Shown: in pieces, positions 21,793 through 34,437 of the stretch | How positions within the stretch are numbered: the stretch's first letter is position 1 | Layout of the letters: every line of letters starts with the position of its first letter | Assembly: GCA_030323885.1 (NCBI GenBank) | Contig: CM059194.1 | Location: 30,235,367 to 30,299,366 of the forward strand | DNA: 64,000 bases | DNA from: Branchipolynoe longqiensis | Taxonomy: Eukaryota > Annelida > Polychaeta > Phyllodocida > Polynoidae | Direction of reading: 5' to 3' | Position numbers and translations under genes: made by a program | The notes under the pieces: generated by a model | Database searches by the model: none | Told to the model about the DNA's origin: nothing | What the model saw: the letters and a program-made list of their open reading frames with translations, nothing else

Positions 21793-23130
21793 TGGTGTTC
21801 TTTCACCACCCAACCTACCCCTCTAGCAGAAATTAAGCAATAGGCTTAAGCGTCCTGATAGCCAACACTAAAAAGACTCAAAATAACTAACATTAAGACA
21901 GGTAAAAGTCAATTTATTAGTAATTTTCTGATGAATAAATCGCCACATTATATATTCTTGTTTTCGCATTTTACTGAATTGTATGTGCTAGAAGGAGCAT
22001 TACATGCGGTGTTCTGTTTTGTCATCATTTCCATGAACCAGGATATTGACACCCCCCCTTAGTTACTCCCACATAAATGTTCCTGTTACTGGGTTACTAA
22101 ACAACCTATTAGAAACAAGTCATAGAAGAATGTCAGAGGGACAACTACTGCTGTTTGTTTTGTCAGTGCAATCTAATATTTTGTTCACATAGCCCCCTAC
22201 CTATCTACCAGAGCCCACTGCCTTTCGGGCATAATTCATGAAGGCGGAGGCAGAAGTGGTATACAATGGGTCTTTTAGTATTACTCGATTCACAATGATT
22301 CAGTTTTGGTAGAGGTCAGGTTCAGGGGTGTCAGTCCAGATGGTGTGGGTGTTTCCTCCGGATTCTCGTCCGTGATGTAGAGTGGGCCGGAGACCGAACT
22401 CTCAACCCTCCTCCGCCGTTCCTCATGTTGTGGGTTGGTGGGTGAAGAAAATGGCGGTGGTGTAGTCCGGTTGGCTGCTGGAGGAGTTGTGGCCGTGGAG
22501 GCGGTTAGGTTCGAATCCGGTCACGGGATGTTTTTTGGTGGGAGTTTCGATTCGGTTCCACCGCTCCTGGTAGGTGGCGCCACTGAGGTCGGGTTAGTTC
22601 ATTCGTATTAGGTAGGTGGAGTCTGGTCGGTGTGTTCCTGGGGGGCCCCGCCCCTCCCTTGCCTCCACCCACGAATTAAACATGTTACGTTAACATGCAT
22701 AATTATGAAAGCATCCCGATTAATATAACAGACTTTAAATGGAAACTCAAGGTTTCGTAATGCTGTTGCAAATATCAACTTATTGTAATTTACAATGTGT
22801 ACAAAGGGCTATGACATGGAACTTTATTTCAGGAATCACATCAAGGTATAAGGTTATCAGGTTGACAGTTCGGAATCAAGTACTCAGGCGCTTATCCCTC
22901 TTAATTCAGGGTCTTGATTTTAGGGTCGGGTGGGCGGATAAGAAGGCTGGGTGGTGGTTGGTGTTCGGCATCGTGTGGCGAAATGGCTGGTGGCTCCTGT
23001 GGCTGGAGGAGGCCGGCGTGACGTAACAGCCTCACGCTAATGATAATGTCATTGTTATTATTCCCATAATAGATTATAGAGTACATAATTCATTATGTAT
23101 AACATATGAACTAAAGTTTGGTTCTTTCAG
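21793..23130. other. Intronic sequence with a GT-rich part
   Basis: The stretch at about 22310-22660 is G/T-rich on the plus strand. A 95-residue frame at 22739-23026 has no splice support or recognised family. Confidence 0.45.
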
Positions 23131-23271
23131 GTTGGGGAGGCGATGCAGAAGATGCACGACCGCAAGAACATCGGAAAGGTTATCCTGGACCCAAGCTTGC
23201 CGCCGAAGGCTAAGGTAAATGCTCCAGAGATCGCTGAGCCCCTGGAGAAAACTGACCAGGAGGCTTTCTAA
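23131..23271 (+). CDS. VAT1L: VAT1L-like exon, with read-through stop (alternative C terminus)
   Basis: The acceptor gttctttcag opens a phase-0 exon encoding VGEAMQKMHDRKNIGKVILD and then PSLPPKAK, homologous to the VAT1L EAMQRIHDRGNIGKLILD stretch, the last conserved strand of the MDR fold. Two outcomes are visible. Splicing at GCTAAG|GTAAAT (exon 23131-23214, phase 0) leads to the exon at 28273. Read-through adds 19 codons (VNAPEIAEPLEKTDQEAF after the donor, including one codon at the boundary) to TAA 23269-23271. No AATAAA follows closely, which slightly favours splicing. The fold core is certain; which tail is used is not. Confidence 0.9.
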   Translation, partial: VGEAMQKMHDRKNIGKVILDPSLPPKAKVNAPEIAEPLEKTDQEAF

Positions 23272-23469
23272 GTAGCCGCATCCTGGAGGGAGGAGGGGTC
23301 GGAGAAGTAGGCATTACAGCCGGCTATGCACCAGTCCCATAGGAACCTAAATGGTGCAACAAGTATGCCCCACGACCTAAAGGTTTAAGGATACAACTCA
23401 TAGGTCACTGGTATAGATTGTGTGTGGGTTTAAACAACAGAATATATGTTAACGTGATTATTTTGGGTT

Positions 23470-23560
23470 ATAATTTGTCAAACAGAGGAAAGACTTCCGG
23501 AAAATATGTTGCCACAAATAAGCTTATCTTGACCAGAGGAGTATTACTCATCCCACTATG
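23470..23560 (+). repeat. Dispersed duplicate, copy 1
   Basis: About 90 bp (gtcaaacagaggaaaga, ttccggaaaatatgtt, aagcttatcttgaccagagg, tattactcat) recur at 25528-25616 in the same orientation with a few changes. Confidence 0.85.
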
Positions 23561-25527
23561 TGGATAGGAGTAGGCTAGTTTAGTAGTAAGAATAGAAAAA
23601 ATTAAGCACATAGATGCCAAGAAAATAAAAAAAAACTAACATAGACTACTAACCAAAACAACCAACTATCTATCTGCAACTGAAATGCAGGCAATCAAAT
23701 TGCCTTATCAGCAGCTACTGTATGATAAGATAACTCCAACATTACAGCTGGCCAGCATTGAAAACAAGCCTGAATACCCGGGCTTATATGCTATGGACAG
23801 TATAAATATAGCCTCAACAAACACACACAAAAAAAGGAAAATGCCGCAAGGTGAATACCCCTCGGTTATGTAGGTGTGTTTAAAGAGTTCAGACGCAAAA
23901 ACTGACGAACACAATTTGGGCCGAAATGAAACCATGACAACCAGGTTTGAGCTGAAGCTGCCATCATTCTGATAATCAAATCCTTATTGTGTGTGCAGAA
24001 ACCTAACACATCCCTTGTATAATGGACTACTCGATATGAAATTGATAGACCATACCTGTAAAGCACAACATATTCTATTTCACAGAGAGTAACTAAAATG
24101 AATTTGTCGGGTTTTGTACCTGAACTCTTCATATGTAGCGCCCCCTGGAGGGGTTATCATGCAACAGTACATACTTAGATTATTATGTAAGTCTAAGAGT
24201 ACTCTAACAGCACAGGCCGAGACTATGAGACAACATGACCTCATGTGAGAGCTGAATATACTGCATCTGTCCTTAGAGCAACTTAATTACACCGCCCTCT
24301 AGCGGCTCCTCATGAAACAGTGAGTGAGTGAATGATTAGACGAGTGAATAAGACCCCAACTGTGACTATGGCGAGCTGCTCAGCAGAACCGAGACCAACG
24401 CAGTATTTCTCCTTCGTCTGCAGCGATCTTTTTGGTTGAATGAAGCGCTTCATTAAGATGCATAGTAAAGCAGGTTCACAATGACGACGCAGATTACCTC
24501 CCTATGTCATATAGAAATATCTTCATATATATACATACATATATATATGTATATGTGTATATATATAGTACAAACCTGACATTGAATGATAGTCAATTTG
24601 CACCACTTTGATGATGCTCTATAACCTATGTAAATCCACCTATCATTTCCCTGTCTGACATCATAGAATGGGTTACCTGAGCTCCATCCAGTAGGTAGAA
24701 AGTGATATGTTCAGAAAAATTAGATCGAGTATACCACGGCTATTCATAGTTGTTGTAAGTACTATACAGTTAATATGTCTAGAATATGAGTATGTTCTTA
24801 GGATATATAGTGAATATTCATGTTATGAATACATGCTGAAATCAGGTGATCAGATCTTTAAGGGAAATATTATAATGTTGGTACTTAGGCATTGAATGGA
24901 TTCTTTATCACATACACACACACACACCGGAAGTCACCGCAGAGACACGGGCCTGAGCTAGGCGAAGAACTATATCCATACTTTCTCAGTCCGCACCCAC
25001 ACATGTATGGTAACGAGAAACTAATGTGACCGTTCTTTGTTCCACACCTGCAAGTCCTCCAACTGTGAGGGGTAGTGTCCTAGTTTATATTCACATAACA
25101 GGTCATAGAGCACAAAACTAAATACACATGTGAGACTCACTACTTAGCAACTGGACTTGGAGTCTACATGCTATTTTCAATATCAGCCTACACATTTATC
25201 AAGTTCTAGTTCACTGGTATCTGGGGGCCATGAAACGCTGGAGTAACCTGTTGACCTGAGCAGTTTCTTACACTTTTAAGATATTCGCGGGTGATTCCTC
25301 ATACTCATACTCATAGCAGTGGCAAAGTAACAACTGAAATATCCACAGCAGAAAGATCCATTAACGCATTCTAATAACTGCAGTTCTTTGGAGATTTTAA
25401 TCTAAGAATTAAAAATTGTATTACTGGAACAGAGGGAAGCATAACAAAATAATACGATGTATTCTACTTGAAGTTTAAGAGGCAATAAATGTTCAAGTGG
25501 GATTTATTGCACTCATGAGCCAATCAT

Positions 25528-25616
25528 AATGTGTCAAACAGAGGAAAGAATTCCGGAAAATATGTTTCCACAAATGAGCTTATCTTGACCAGAGGGGTAT
25601 TACTCATCACACTATG
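25528..25616 (+). repeat. Dispersed duplicate, copy 2
   Basis: Second copy of the 90-bp segment at 23470-23560. Confidence 0.85.
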
Positions 25617-26080
25617 GTGGTTACTCAGGTTCACCTCTAGGAAGGAAATCCCTTACAAGTTAAAGGCACAATTAGCAAGGTTCCATAACAAAGTTGTGCC
25701 CGGTGTAACTCCACTGGGGGTCATTAATATAAATTATATACAGACGCTATATAAATATACAGCTTTTTAATGCACAAGTTAAACCTATATTGAATTGACT
25801 GTAATTAATAACCAGACACATAGCAGTTATGTTTTCAAGTGACCAATTCAAGATTGAGTCCATTTACTCCAGAAGTCTCCGATATTTGAGCTATTCTATA
25901 GGATTCCCCATGTACAGTGAGTGTATATGTGTGTTTAGAAAGAAACATGTGTGGAATTATATCAATTGTAGAAATTTGGACGTTGGAATCTGTTCTTATA
26001 CCGTGTTCGTTGAAGTGGATTGAAAGTTTTAGTAATTGTTGTATGCATGTACTAAACCCATGTTGGTAATACTATTTAAG

Positions 26081-26397
26081 ATACATATATATGAGCCTGT
26101 CTCAAAAGGTGATAACTCTTCTTTTTGTTGTCCATTGTAACGATTGACACAAAACAGCACAGAAACGGTTACACTGAAAACACAAGGACATTTGCTTCAA
26201 ATCAATATAATTTTATTGGGATTATGAAATACCATGTAAAAAACAAATCAGTTTATCCTGAGCAAATGCATACGCAGATAGTTATGTTGATCTTTATAAT
26301 GGACAAAGTTTTATCCCATATTGCATAGTACCTTTTGGGACAGTCTCATATACATATATATTTACATATATATGTATATGAGACTGTCCCTAAAAGG
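26081..26397. mobile_element. Short TIR element with an extra terminal copy
   Basis: Left gagcctgtctcaaaaggt (26093) is mirrored by accttttgggacagtctc (26330). A third copy, gagactgtccctaaaagg, follows at 26380, so 26334-26397 also folds as a palindrome across an AT loop. Confidence 0.72.
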
Positions 26398-26719
26398 ACA
26401 TATCGATGTGGTCAAACAAAAGGAAATCTTTTCGAATCCAAACATTTTCTTATATCTAAAAGGATTCTGATGAAAAGCAGGTAGGTCTTAAGGGAATCAC
26501 ATAGCTTTTTTTAATCCTTTCGAAAACACTTCGACATCCTAGGGAGACGACTTACACAGTGAGCTTTGGTTATGTATTTTAATTTGATTTTGCTTATGAA
26601 GAGGTCTTTGTGGTCGTGCGATGGCAATCACTTTGCATGAGTATTCATCTATCAGTGTTGTCCTGGTATTGATTCAATCATCAGTTGTGAATGTTCACAA
26701 AGTTCATTTAGTAAGAACA

Positions 26720-27036
26720 CGTTTACAAGGCGCAACAACTTGAACGACGTGTTGCACAACGTTTTTTTAGCACAACTATCATGTGCCATATGGATGCGTC
26801 TACTATTCTAATGGTGCCATCTATGAAAATATCCACGGAACTAGACAACGTGATCAGAGAGGCATATTTTAATTGGTCCTTGCCCTCAACATCTCAACAG
26901 TGGCCTAACAAAATAGAGCAAATCCTAGGTTGTTGTACATTGCGTTCAACACACCTTTTACATTGTAATTTGAGTGATTTGTTGAGGAAAGGTTTTAGCT
27001 TAACAAGTTGTACAACTTGTTGCGCCATGTAAATGC
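26720..27036. mobile_element. MITE (GTTTACAAGGCGCAACAA ends)
   Basis: Left cgtttacaaggcgcaacaac is mirrored by right gttgcgccatgtaaatgc, and the pairing extends through the acttgt/acaagt words. Length is 317 bp. The frame at 26781-27032 inside it is not credible. Confidence 0.8.
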
Positions 27037-27335
27037 ACCATGAGTGACGTCAGCCTTGCAACGATTGTCAATTCGAGGGGAAATAAGTTATATACATGAT
27101 TAATCTAGATGTGTTGTACCAACTTGCCTAACATAGTTTATATTTACCGTATAACTGTATTATATAACCGATTGAGTAGACTGATGAGTGTTACTGATGA
27201 GTGTATTGTTGTTAGTGATTGGTAACTTTGGACAGATATGTACTGTACTCGATACATCTGCACAACCAACGCAATGCATAATAGATGTATGTGTCTTGTT
27301 CACAAATTCCTGTCCCCAAAACCTTGTCTTGCTTA

Positions 27336-27931
27336 TGGGGCTGTCACAATACGACGCTTCTCACCGGCAACCCGTCAACGTGTGGTGATTTTGGGCGATA
27401 ATTAGGGAAACGGCGACACACGCTGGGGACGCGTTATGCACGCGTCGGTACACGTCAGTACAATATCCTTGACTTTGAGGGTCGGCGCAGAACGCCGGGG
27501 CACATTGCCGGTCGGCCAAGGTTTTAAGCATGTCAAAAAAAACCAACGACCGGCAGCGCGCGCAAATATATGGGTAAGGAGGAGGACATTAGGCGGTCGT
27601 CGAGCTCCGTTGGACGCGCCGGAATAACGTTATGGGAATGCTAGGCAGACGGCGCGCACGCGGGCGGGTCGTCTACACACGTTGCGCCAAATCGTTGCTT
27701 TCTTGGTTTACGTCCTACCAACATCTAAGGTAATATGAGCACGTCACGCCAAACTTTTTTTTTTTTTCCCCCAACGCGTTGACACCCATTGGCCGCGCGC
27801 TACTAACACGCTGCCCTGACGCCGATCTTTTTCCCCAAACCGCCGAAAAGTTGGACGTTTCTCGACGCGTAGAAGTTATTTTGTGCGCTGGCAGCACGCC
27901 GGAGAGAAGCGTCATAGTGTGACAGCACCAT
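27336..27931. mobile_element. TIR element, sibling of 1610-3775, with a SINE-tail fragment inside
   Basis: The ends TGGGGCTGTCACAATACGAC and (reverse-complemented) ATGGTGCTGTCACACTATGAC enclose the same subterminal blocks as at 1610 (cgtcaacgtgtggtg, ggcgcgc, ggccgcgcgctactaac). Where the sibling has 1.6 kb of satellite, this copy has cgtcctaccaacatctaagg and more at 27712-27747, the reverse complement of the tRNA-SINE tail. Confidence 0.85.
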
Positions 27932-28272
27932 TAGCCATAGATGATACTTTGATAGGCTTCTAGATCGTGTATGAAACCAGTATCAAGTGATCATGCATTT
28001 GAACCTCTGTAAATGTGGTCTTTGTTTGAATCCGTGGATTTGTATGTGTGTGTGCACCGACCTTGACATGATGACCTTTGACCATATATTGTGCCTGACC
28101 TTGGTGTAAGTGACCTTCAGTAGATGGCAGTGTGTGGTTCTTGTGGAACTAGTCGTGCTGTTGCAGCTTCTGCCGTCGGTGTACTTGTCCAGTGGTATTG
28201 TTGGTATATGCATACTGATGAGTTGGAGTTGTATATATGCTCATTTTTTGAAGATATATAATTACTCTACAG

Positions 28273-28344
28273 CAGAACTCGGCGAGCCCAGCGGACAGCA
28301 GCGCCAGTAGTGAGCCGCCGAAGACAAGCGAAACAGCTGAATAA
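28273..28344 (+). CDS. VAT1L: Probable VAT1L last exon with NAGNAG acceptor
   Basis: attactctacagcag gives tandem acceptors: AG at 28271-28272 (exon starts CAG) or AG at 28274-28275 (exon starts AAC). Both join in frame to phase-0 GCTAAG at 23214, with or without one Gln. The tail then reads NSASPADSSASSEPPKTSET followed by A and E, to TAA at 28342-28344. A Ser/Glu-rich tail at this point matches the acidic, Ser-rich end of VAT1L. The exon is short and of low complexity, so the call rests on splice sites, phase and tail character. Confidence 0.68.
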   Translation, partial: QNSASPADSSASSEPPKTSETAE

Positions 28345-28580
28345 GGCTGAATCAGTCAGGTAGGGAACTAGTCCCTAGTTAAACTAGACCAGACAGGTCA
28401 TGTGGTTTACAAGTAAACATATGTATCACGGCAGGTAGTCATGCATTAAGTTAGCAATATGCATAAATGTTCTAAAAGCGAATTTAATTTAATAGCAAAT
28501 TTGAGAATCAGAAATATTTATTCATGATTAAGCTTCTTCTGCCTTATTCTTCATCATTTAGTTGTTTATAGAAGCACGGT

Positions 28581-28586
28581 AATAAA
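28581..28586 (+). terminator. Candidate polyadenylation signal
   Basis: The first AATAAA hexamer downstream of the stop at 28342-28344 after the overlapping stop region, about 240 bases into the inferred 3' UTR. Confidence 0.45.
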
Positions 28587-29514
28587 TGCTATATTACTGA
28601 TTAGTAACTCAGTTAATTTGTGTTGTTGTTAAATTATAATTCTATTATAAACTCTATCCTCTTGATGCAATGTAACTCATTTCTTTCGCGTGAACTATAT
28701 TTTTCGTCTTTCTTTGATATTTAACTTTCTAGGCTCAACTAGCCATTGAAAAGGTGACCACATGACTATTTCCAACCAATCAGAAACTGAGAACAGGACA
28801 ACGAGACTCCCACGCACGATTGTGATGTCATAGTCCCTCAACCAATCGCGTGGAACTGCAGTATTCTCAGCTTGCGTGTGTTGCCATTAACTTTCTAAAC
28901 TATATTCTGCAGTAAAGAGTACCATCTTCTGTACCCGATTAAAGATCCCCTGTGCTAATCCACATCGTACTGCTCGCAAGGGGTAGTATATGTCTTAATT
29001 TATTCAAAGAGTAAATTGGTATGTATAATTATTTAAGACAAACTATGCCCTTTTTTTGTTTGTCAGCCTTCTTACCTCTGGACTGTTTATTGACCATCTG
29101 ATTAATATCTAGTGGTTTGGTTTGTTTGTCGTTGCTGTTGTCCTTTTATAATTATTATTTTGAAAGATCAATGTTTGATGGTAAGCCCAATATGTGTCCA
29201 ACTTACAGTATGTATATGCCAGCTCGTACTTAAACCTATGTCAGGTATATCTATGGTGTATCAGGTATATTAACAATTTATTAAATCACAATCAAGCTTC
29301 ATCATGGGCATCCTATAGGTCAAGTCAATGTCATCAATGACTGTAAGCACACTCAATTAGTAATTAAAACTCTTCTGAACAAATTATATTTTGTCTAGCT
29401 CCCACTGTCGCTCTTATTGCTGAACAAAATAGTGTACACTTATAGATTGAACTAACCATCTGTTGGTCATTTGCAACTATTACGGTTATGAACAACACAT
29501 AATTATTGTGTGCC
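28587..29514. other. 3' flank or intergenic sequence
   Basis: Could include the remainder of a long 3' UTR. No coding or repeat structure recognised. Confidence 0.45.
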
Positions 29515-29852
29515 GGTGTTGTAGTTTAAAAAGGATCCGGTTTAAAACGGGGCTTTTCACAATGCTCCTGTGCATGCATTTTTGCCCCATTGAGACTGTA
29601 CCCATGTTTAATAACTTGTGAATTGCTTGTTAACTTGTTAGTGCAGAAGATAATATATTCTACCAAGCATACAATAGTCATTACAATGATTACTGGAGTG
29701 AAGGAATCCTTGCTTGTCTCACCTGACATTTCCAGAGAGCTCCTCCACAAGCCGAAAATTCAGATAAGATTCCAGGCTTGCCATTTGACTTTGACGTATG
29801 CGCATTGTGAAAAGCCCCGTTTTAAACGGGGTTCTTTTTAAAGTGCAACACC
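29515..29852. mobile_element. MITE with about 50-bp TIRs
   Basis: The left end ggtgttgtagtttaaaaagg and the mirrored right end ggtgttgcactttaaaaag continue through gtttaaaacggggcttttca and caatgc. Length is 338 bp. Frames inside read the two arms (for example 29590-29841) and are artefacts. Confidence 0.9.
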
Positions 29853-30144
29853 AGTTCAGACTAGGCTGTTTCAAGTTATTTACAATATGGAATGAACCTG
29901 TTAAACTTGTTGTTAACGTGTGAGAGATGAATCAACTGAGGCACCTATGTAAAATACTCACAATAGGAATAGCCGGTGAGTAAAGAAAAACATAGGCTGG
30001 TGACCAGATCCATGAATAGCCACAAAGCCAACCGACAATGCTTGAATGATGGTTAGTGCCTGAACCAGGAAACTTAGCCATTATATTTGTTTTCCTTGTG
30101 AACACGACAACATTTAGGCCTATAACCCTAACAGCGACGGTCAG
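29853..30144. other. Intergenic sequence
   Basis: No feature recognised. Confidence 0.4.
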
Positions 30145-30293
30145 TTTGTTGATATAAGAGAGCAGTTAACTGCACTGTAGTATAGGTCAGGAACCGCTCT
30201 TCCTGGCCTATAGTGCATTCAACTGCTCTCGTACACCAGCATTTATTCCTGACCTATATATAGTGCAGTCAACAGCTCTCTTATACCAACAAA
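30145..30293. repeat. Foldback of three related units
   Basis: tttgttgatataagagagca at the left is inverted at the right (tctcttataccaacaaa). A middle copy of the cctatagtgcattcaactgc unit lies between, so one inverted and two direct copies share a unit of about 50 bp. Confidence 0.78.
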
Positions 30294-33200
30294 TTCATGC
30301 TTTAAAATTTTCACCAGCGACATTTTCTCCTTCTTTTAGAAACGGAACAGATAAACTTGTTTTCGTATTGCACATTACACATAGCTCGGAAAGATGATGG
30401 CACCATTTCCATCGAATTCAGTTCTAGCGCAGTTTTTGCCTAGCAACATAGTTTCCCACAGGTAACAAACAATCCGCCTACAGCGACAATAACCCCACGC
30501 CGGTTACCTAATACCAGAACTGCCCGCGTCACGGACACACTGCATGCACTTGAGCAATCAAAATATTCATTGTGTCGACCGGGCCAAGAAAACTATCGAA
30601 AACAACATTAGACCTTTTACGCATATGTATGATATATTAATTATATGTATAGTATCGGTGCTATTGTATAACACCACAAAGTCAGTGCGAATCACTGTTG
30701 ACAAAGATCAGATCTAAATATAACCTGTGTATGTGTGTTTGGCATGAACGAAGCACTCACACACGATCACTGATATGACTAGAAATCAAATGCAATCTGC
30801 CTGGTATAAATTAATTGAAGGATTAAATGCTGTCCTTCGATTAGGGTGGGGGGGGGGGAGGGGCAACGCTAATGTTGAAGCCAAATACAATGTTGAATAG
30901 TATATCTAGAGTGATGTTATTAAAACCGTAGTAATATTATTATTAATCAAGGTTATCCTACTTACTGGGAACTATCTATAGAGTCCGAGAAAGTTGAGAA
31001 AGAGAGAGGAACAGGCTTTAGAGCTCACATAGGCCTACACAAAATGTGAATGTCGCTGGTTCCTGCTGATGTTGCTCAGTCAGCGTGCTACCTAAACCCT
31101 GTTACCAGCGCGAAAATGGAAAAGGTGACAGCAAATCTCGTTATTCTAAACAGTAAACAGACCCGACTAGCTATAAGCGGCTAAAAAAAAAGATCTAATA
31201 AACGAAATTAGAGGATCTACCAGCCAAAAAAGCACACACACACACAAAAAAAGCACACACACAAAAAAGGGGCCTTCCAACATGTACTGCATATATATGT
31301 GGTGTGAAAGTCTTATCTAATTTTTTTTTTGAGGGGAGGCGGGTTATTCTTCTAGATGCTATTCTGCTAGATGCGTCCATAAAACCTTTTCTGCAAGCCA
31401 CATATGTGGAAGATTTGCAAAGGCTAGACAAAATTAGACCGTGAGGCCCCTGGTAGCTTGTTGAGCTGAACACTTACGATGCTACGTCGATCGACGTTAG
31501 CTTCAGTCTTAACCTGTTTATTCACACATATAACGATTCCAAGTTCTCACGGCTGACTTGTTACTTACTCTACTAGACTATACATAAGCAGGTTAACAGA
31601 ATAATGTCGGGTATTGTGGCTCACTCCCATTCCAGGTGTCGCGGTACGCAGGGTTCTTAACTATGGGCTCCAATTGGTGCGTCTCGCTTGTGACGTCACA
31701 GAATTGTGGGTACGTCACCATAGACCTTGCGCTGCTTTGGTGCGACCTTGAACTGCGTTCGCTCCCCTTTACTCGTGTGTATATCTTAAAAGCTAATTCA
31801 AAGGTCACCTTTCACGTATCTGATTGGCTGATCTTATGTGGTTACCACGTAAAACTAAGTTTAATTGTTGATATTGCAATAAAAACACAACTTTTCATAA
31901 TTAGATTAAAAGTTTCTAAATGTATTCTAGTGCATCATAATATATTACTTATATTACTTTTTTTTGTCTTTAACAATATATTTTCGTGGAATTTAATGAG
32001 TGTGATATTCTACATTTCTAGCAAATCAGCTCTATGAAAAGGGTTAAGTAGACCAGGCCAAAGGATCTTGTTGCAGTTATTTATATAGTGTATCGTGCTT
32101 TTATTGGTAGCTTTGTTTTTGCATTTTATTCTGATGATGAATTTAGAACAAATGTTACATTTGTTGCAAATATACCACCCATATACCATTAGTTATTCAC
32201 ATTCATTTTAAGATGCAATGCAGAAGAGTTGTCCTCTGATGATATTTTCAGCCAACCAATCACATACGTGGAGAAGGGCATCTAACTTTTAAGGCAGCGC
32301 GAGCATGCATGTCTTACTAAATTAGAAATGTGTAAAAATTAGGTCAAGTTTGTGTCCAGATCTACCTAGGTCTACGCCAAGAGCCACATTCACACCTGAT
32401 TGGTCGGTTGCAACCGGGTGATTCTCAGTGACATAGGATGACATATATAATTAAGTTCATGTTGATTGCTCAAATTAATTTCCATCCCTATCAAATTAAC
32501 TAGTAAAATATTGAATCGGTCACACTGCCGTTTCCAACTCCAACCTGATAAAAATGAGTATTGCTGTCCCGCTATGATTCTCAACTCTTCATTGGCTTAG
32601 ACTCTACATGCATTAAAAAAGGAAGAATAGAACAAGAATAGAAGAGAATGTGAGGGGTGGGGGGTGGGGTGGGAGGGGGGGTTCTCGGTTAAGCTTTACT
32701 TCAAATTTGTGCATTGACAGTGCTGGAAGATTGGTGATGGTGCAATCTGTATATGATTGGTGTATGAGGGTTTATATTGCTGCGTGACATTGCGGTGAAC
32801 AGAGTGACTCGATCGGAGGTTACAGAGGTCACAGAGGTCGGTTAGGGCATAATAGACTTAGTTGCTTCAGCAAATCAACTAACCGGTATGTCCCCCAAAA
32901 CAAGCTGGTGTGTCGGGTCCTTCAATCTGGGCTGTCAACTTAGGTTTAAGCGTGTGTTCAACAGTGGTTCAATGACAGCATATCTGTCGGTGCAAGTTAC
33001 GCATAACCAACAATATTACATTCCATATAGTGATACCGCTAAGACATATATTTATTATAGAATAATCATTAGAGACATAGAAATAGGGCTGATTTAACCA
33101 TAGGTTTAGATTATTAAGCGATAATCACCACAGTGGGTAGCCCAACCCATTTAGATTAAAGAGAGCTAGACTTCGCATATGTTGCCATATTATAGGATGT

Positions 33201-33429
33201 ATCTTGTATAACCATGAACGCCAGTGAGGCTAGTTTAGAGTGTGTAGTTGTTACCTGTAGAAGCACCTGCCGATGGTGGCGACCTCTGTGGGGATTCTGG
33301 ATGTACGTGTGGCTGTGGGGTTGTACGTCACACCCAACTGATTATTGGATACCACTTAGGCAACTTCAGGAGACCTAACCAACATACCAATATATTGAAC
33401 CTAGTATCTATATTGTCGTCCACCATGTG
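30294..33429. other. Intergenic sequence, no gene recognised
   Basis: Contains a G-run at 30846-30858, CA/A-rich tracts at 31232-31266, a CRE-like tgacgtcac at 31691 and G-rich sequence near 32655-32682. The 133-residue frame at 31636-32037 has no recognised domain and a hydrophobic, AT-driven end. No exon is claimed. Confidence 0.45.
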
Positions 33430-33800
33430 CTTGTGAAATATGTGTGTATATATGCAGATATAGATATATACATATATATATATACATTACATAGATATAT
33501 AGTTATATATATATATAGATATAGGTATATATACATATATATATACATATATGTACATATATGTACATATATACAATATATACATGTATACACATATATA
33601 CATATATACACATATTTATACATATATTTACATATATTTACATATATTTACATATATTTACATACATATACATAAATACATGTATGTTATATATATATGC
33701 ATATATTTACATATGTATGCATATATATGCATACACATCTAATTATTTACATATATATACACATATAAAAACATATATATATATATATAGGAGATCTATG
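33430..33800. repeat. AT-rich tandem repeat (TATATTTACATA type)
   Basis: Degenerate TACATATA units, including four close copies of catatatttacatatattta at about 33620-33662. The Y/I/H-rich frames here are artefacts. Confidence 0.9.
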
Positions 33801-33969
33801 TAGAATGCATATTATATGTATGACTAGTGTACTTACTGCCACGAGGACTAATATAATAAAAATAATAACAATATGAAACGAACAACCAATGCAAGAATGC
33901 TTCGTGTGCAATACTGTTATAATGGTGGTGTATGTATACGTATATTATTACAAAATCCCCTCAGATAAA

Positions 33970-34190
33970 TATGTTATTTGATGCTCGGAGAAGTAAGTAT
34001 ATTTTTGTAGTGTATGTTGCTTTCGTGGGCCGCACGGGACGATCTGTTCACGAAGGACCCGCGTTGTTGTCTCATCAGTTGTTGTGCTGGTTTTTCCTGT
34101 GATCCTGTTACCATGGAAACCAACTCTTGATCGTTACTGAATAAATCTAAACCATGTTCCTGCAAACCCGATCGGTGTCTGATGTCCATG
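33970..34190 (+). other. Possible LTR-like segment (weak)
   Basis: A GC-richer block with ctgaataaatctaaacc (AATAAA) near 34138 followed by cgatcggtgtctgatgtcca. This resembles the end of a retrotransposon LTR or a polyadenylated repeat. There are no paired copy, primer-binding site or coding traces, so it stays tentative. Confidence 0.25.
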
Positions 34191-34437
34191 TGTATCCCTA
34201 TGTATAGACCTATATATACATATATAAATATTTATGTATATATATTATTATAAAATTGAAATGCTATATATGAATTATACAAGTATAATACCCCGGAATT
34301 ATATACTGTCCTCAGACCTACCCCCCAGTAATTGGGTGGTGGAGCCTTGGGCTAGTCTTCTACTGGTCCAACCTACTCGCCTCAGCTCTGACAGTGATGC
34401 CACTGCTCGCCTTCCTCATTATCCTGACTCACTTACA

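Larger units (their letters stand above)
23272..26080. other. Intron interior
   Basis: Apart from the two 90-bp duplicates and short AT/CA tracts near 24530-24565 and 24913-24930, no gene or element is recognised. Frames at 24707, 25531 and 25829 look random. Confidence 0.45.

Noticed and set aside
29590..29841. An 83-residue frame
   Set aside because: It reads through the two arms of a MITE; the repeated end residues come from the inverted repeats.
31636..32037. A 133-residue frame as a gene
   Set aside because: No domain, AT-driven hydrophobic end and no splice or promoter evidence beyond a single CRE-like word.
34394..34437. N-terminal extension of LINE ORF1
   Set aside because: The open frame exists, but the residues do not resemble the family; probably host sequence upstream of the truncation.
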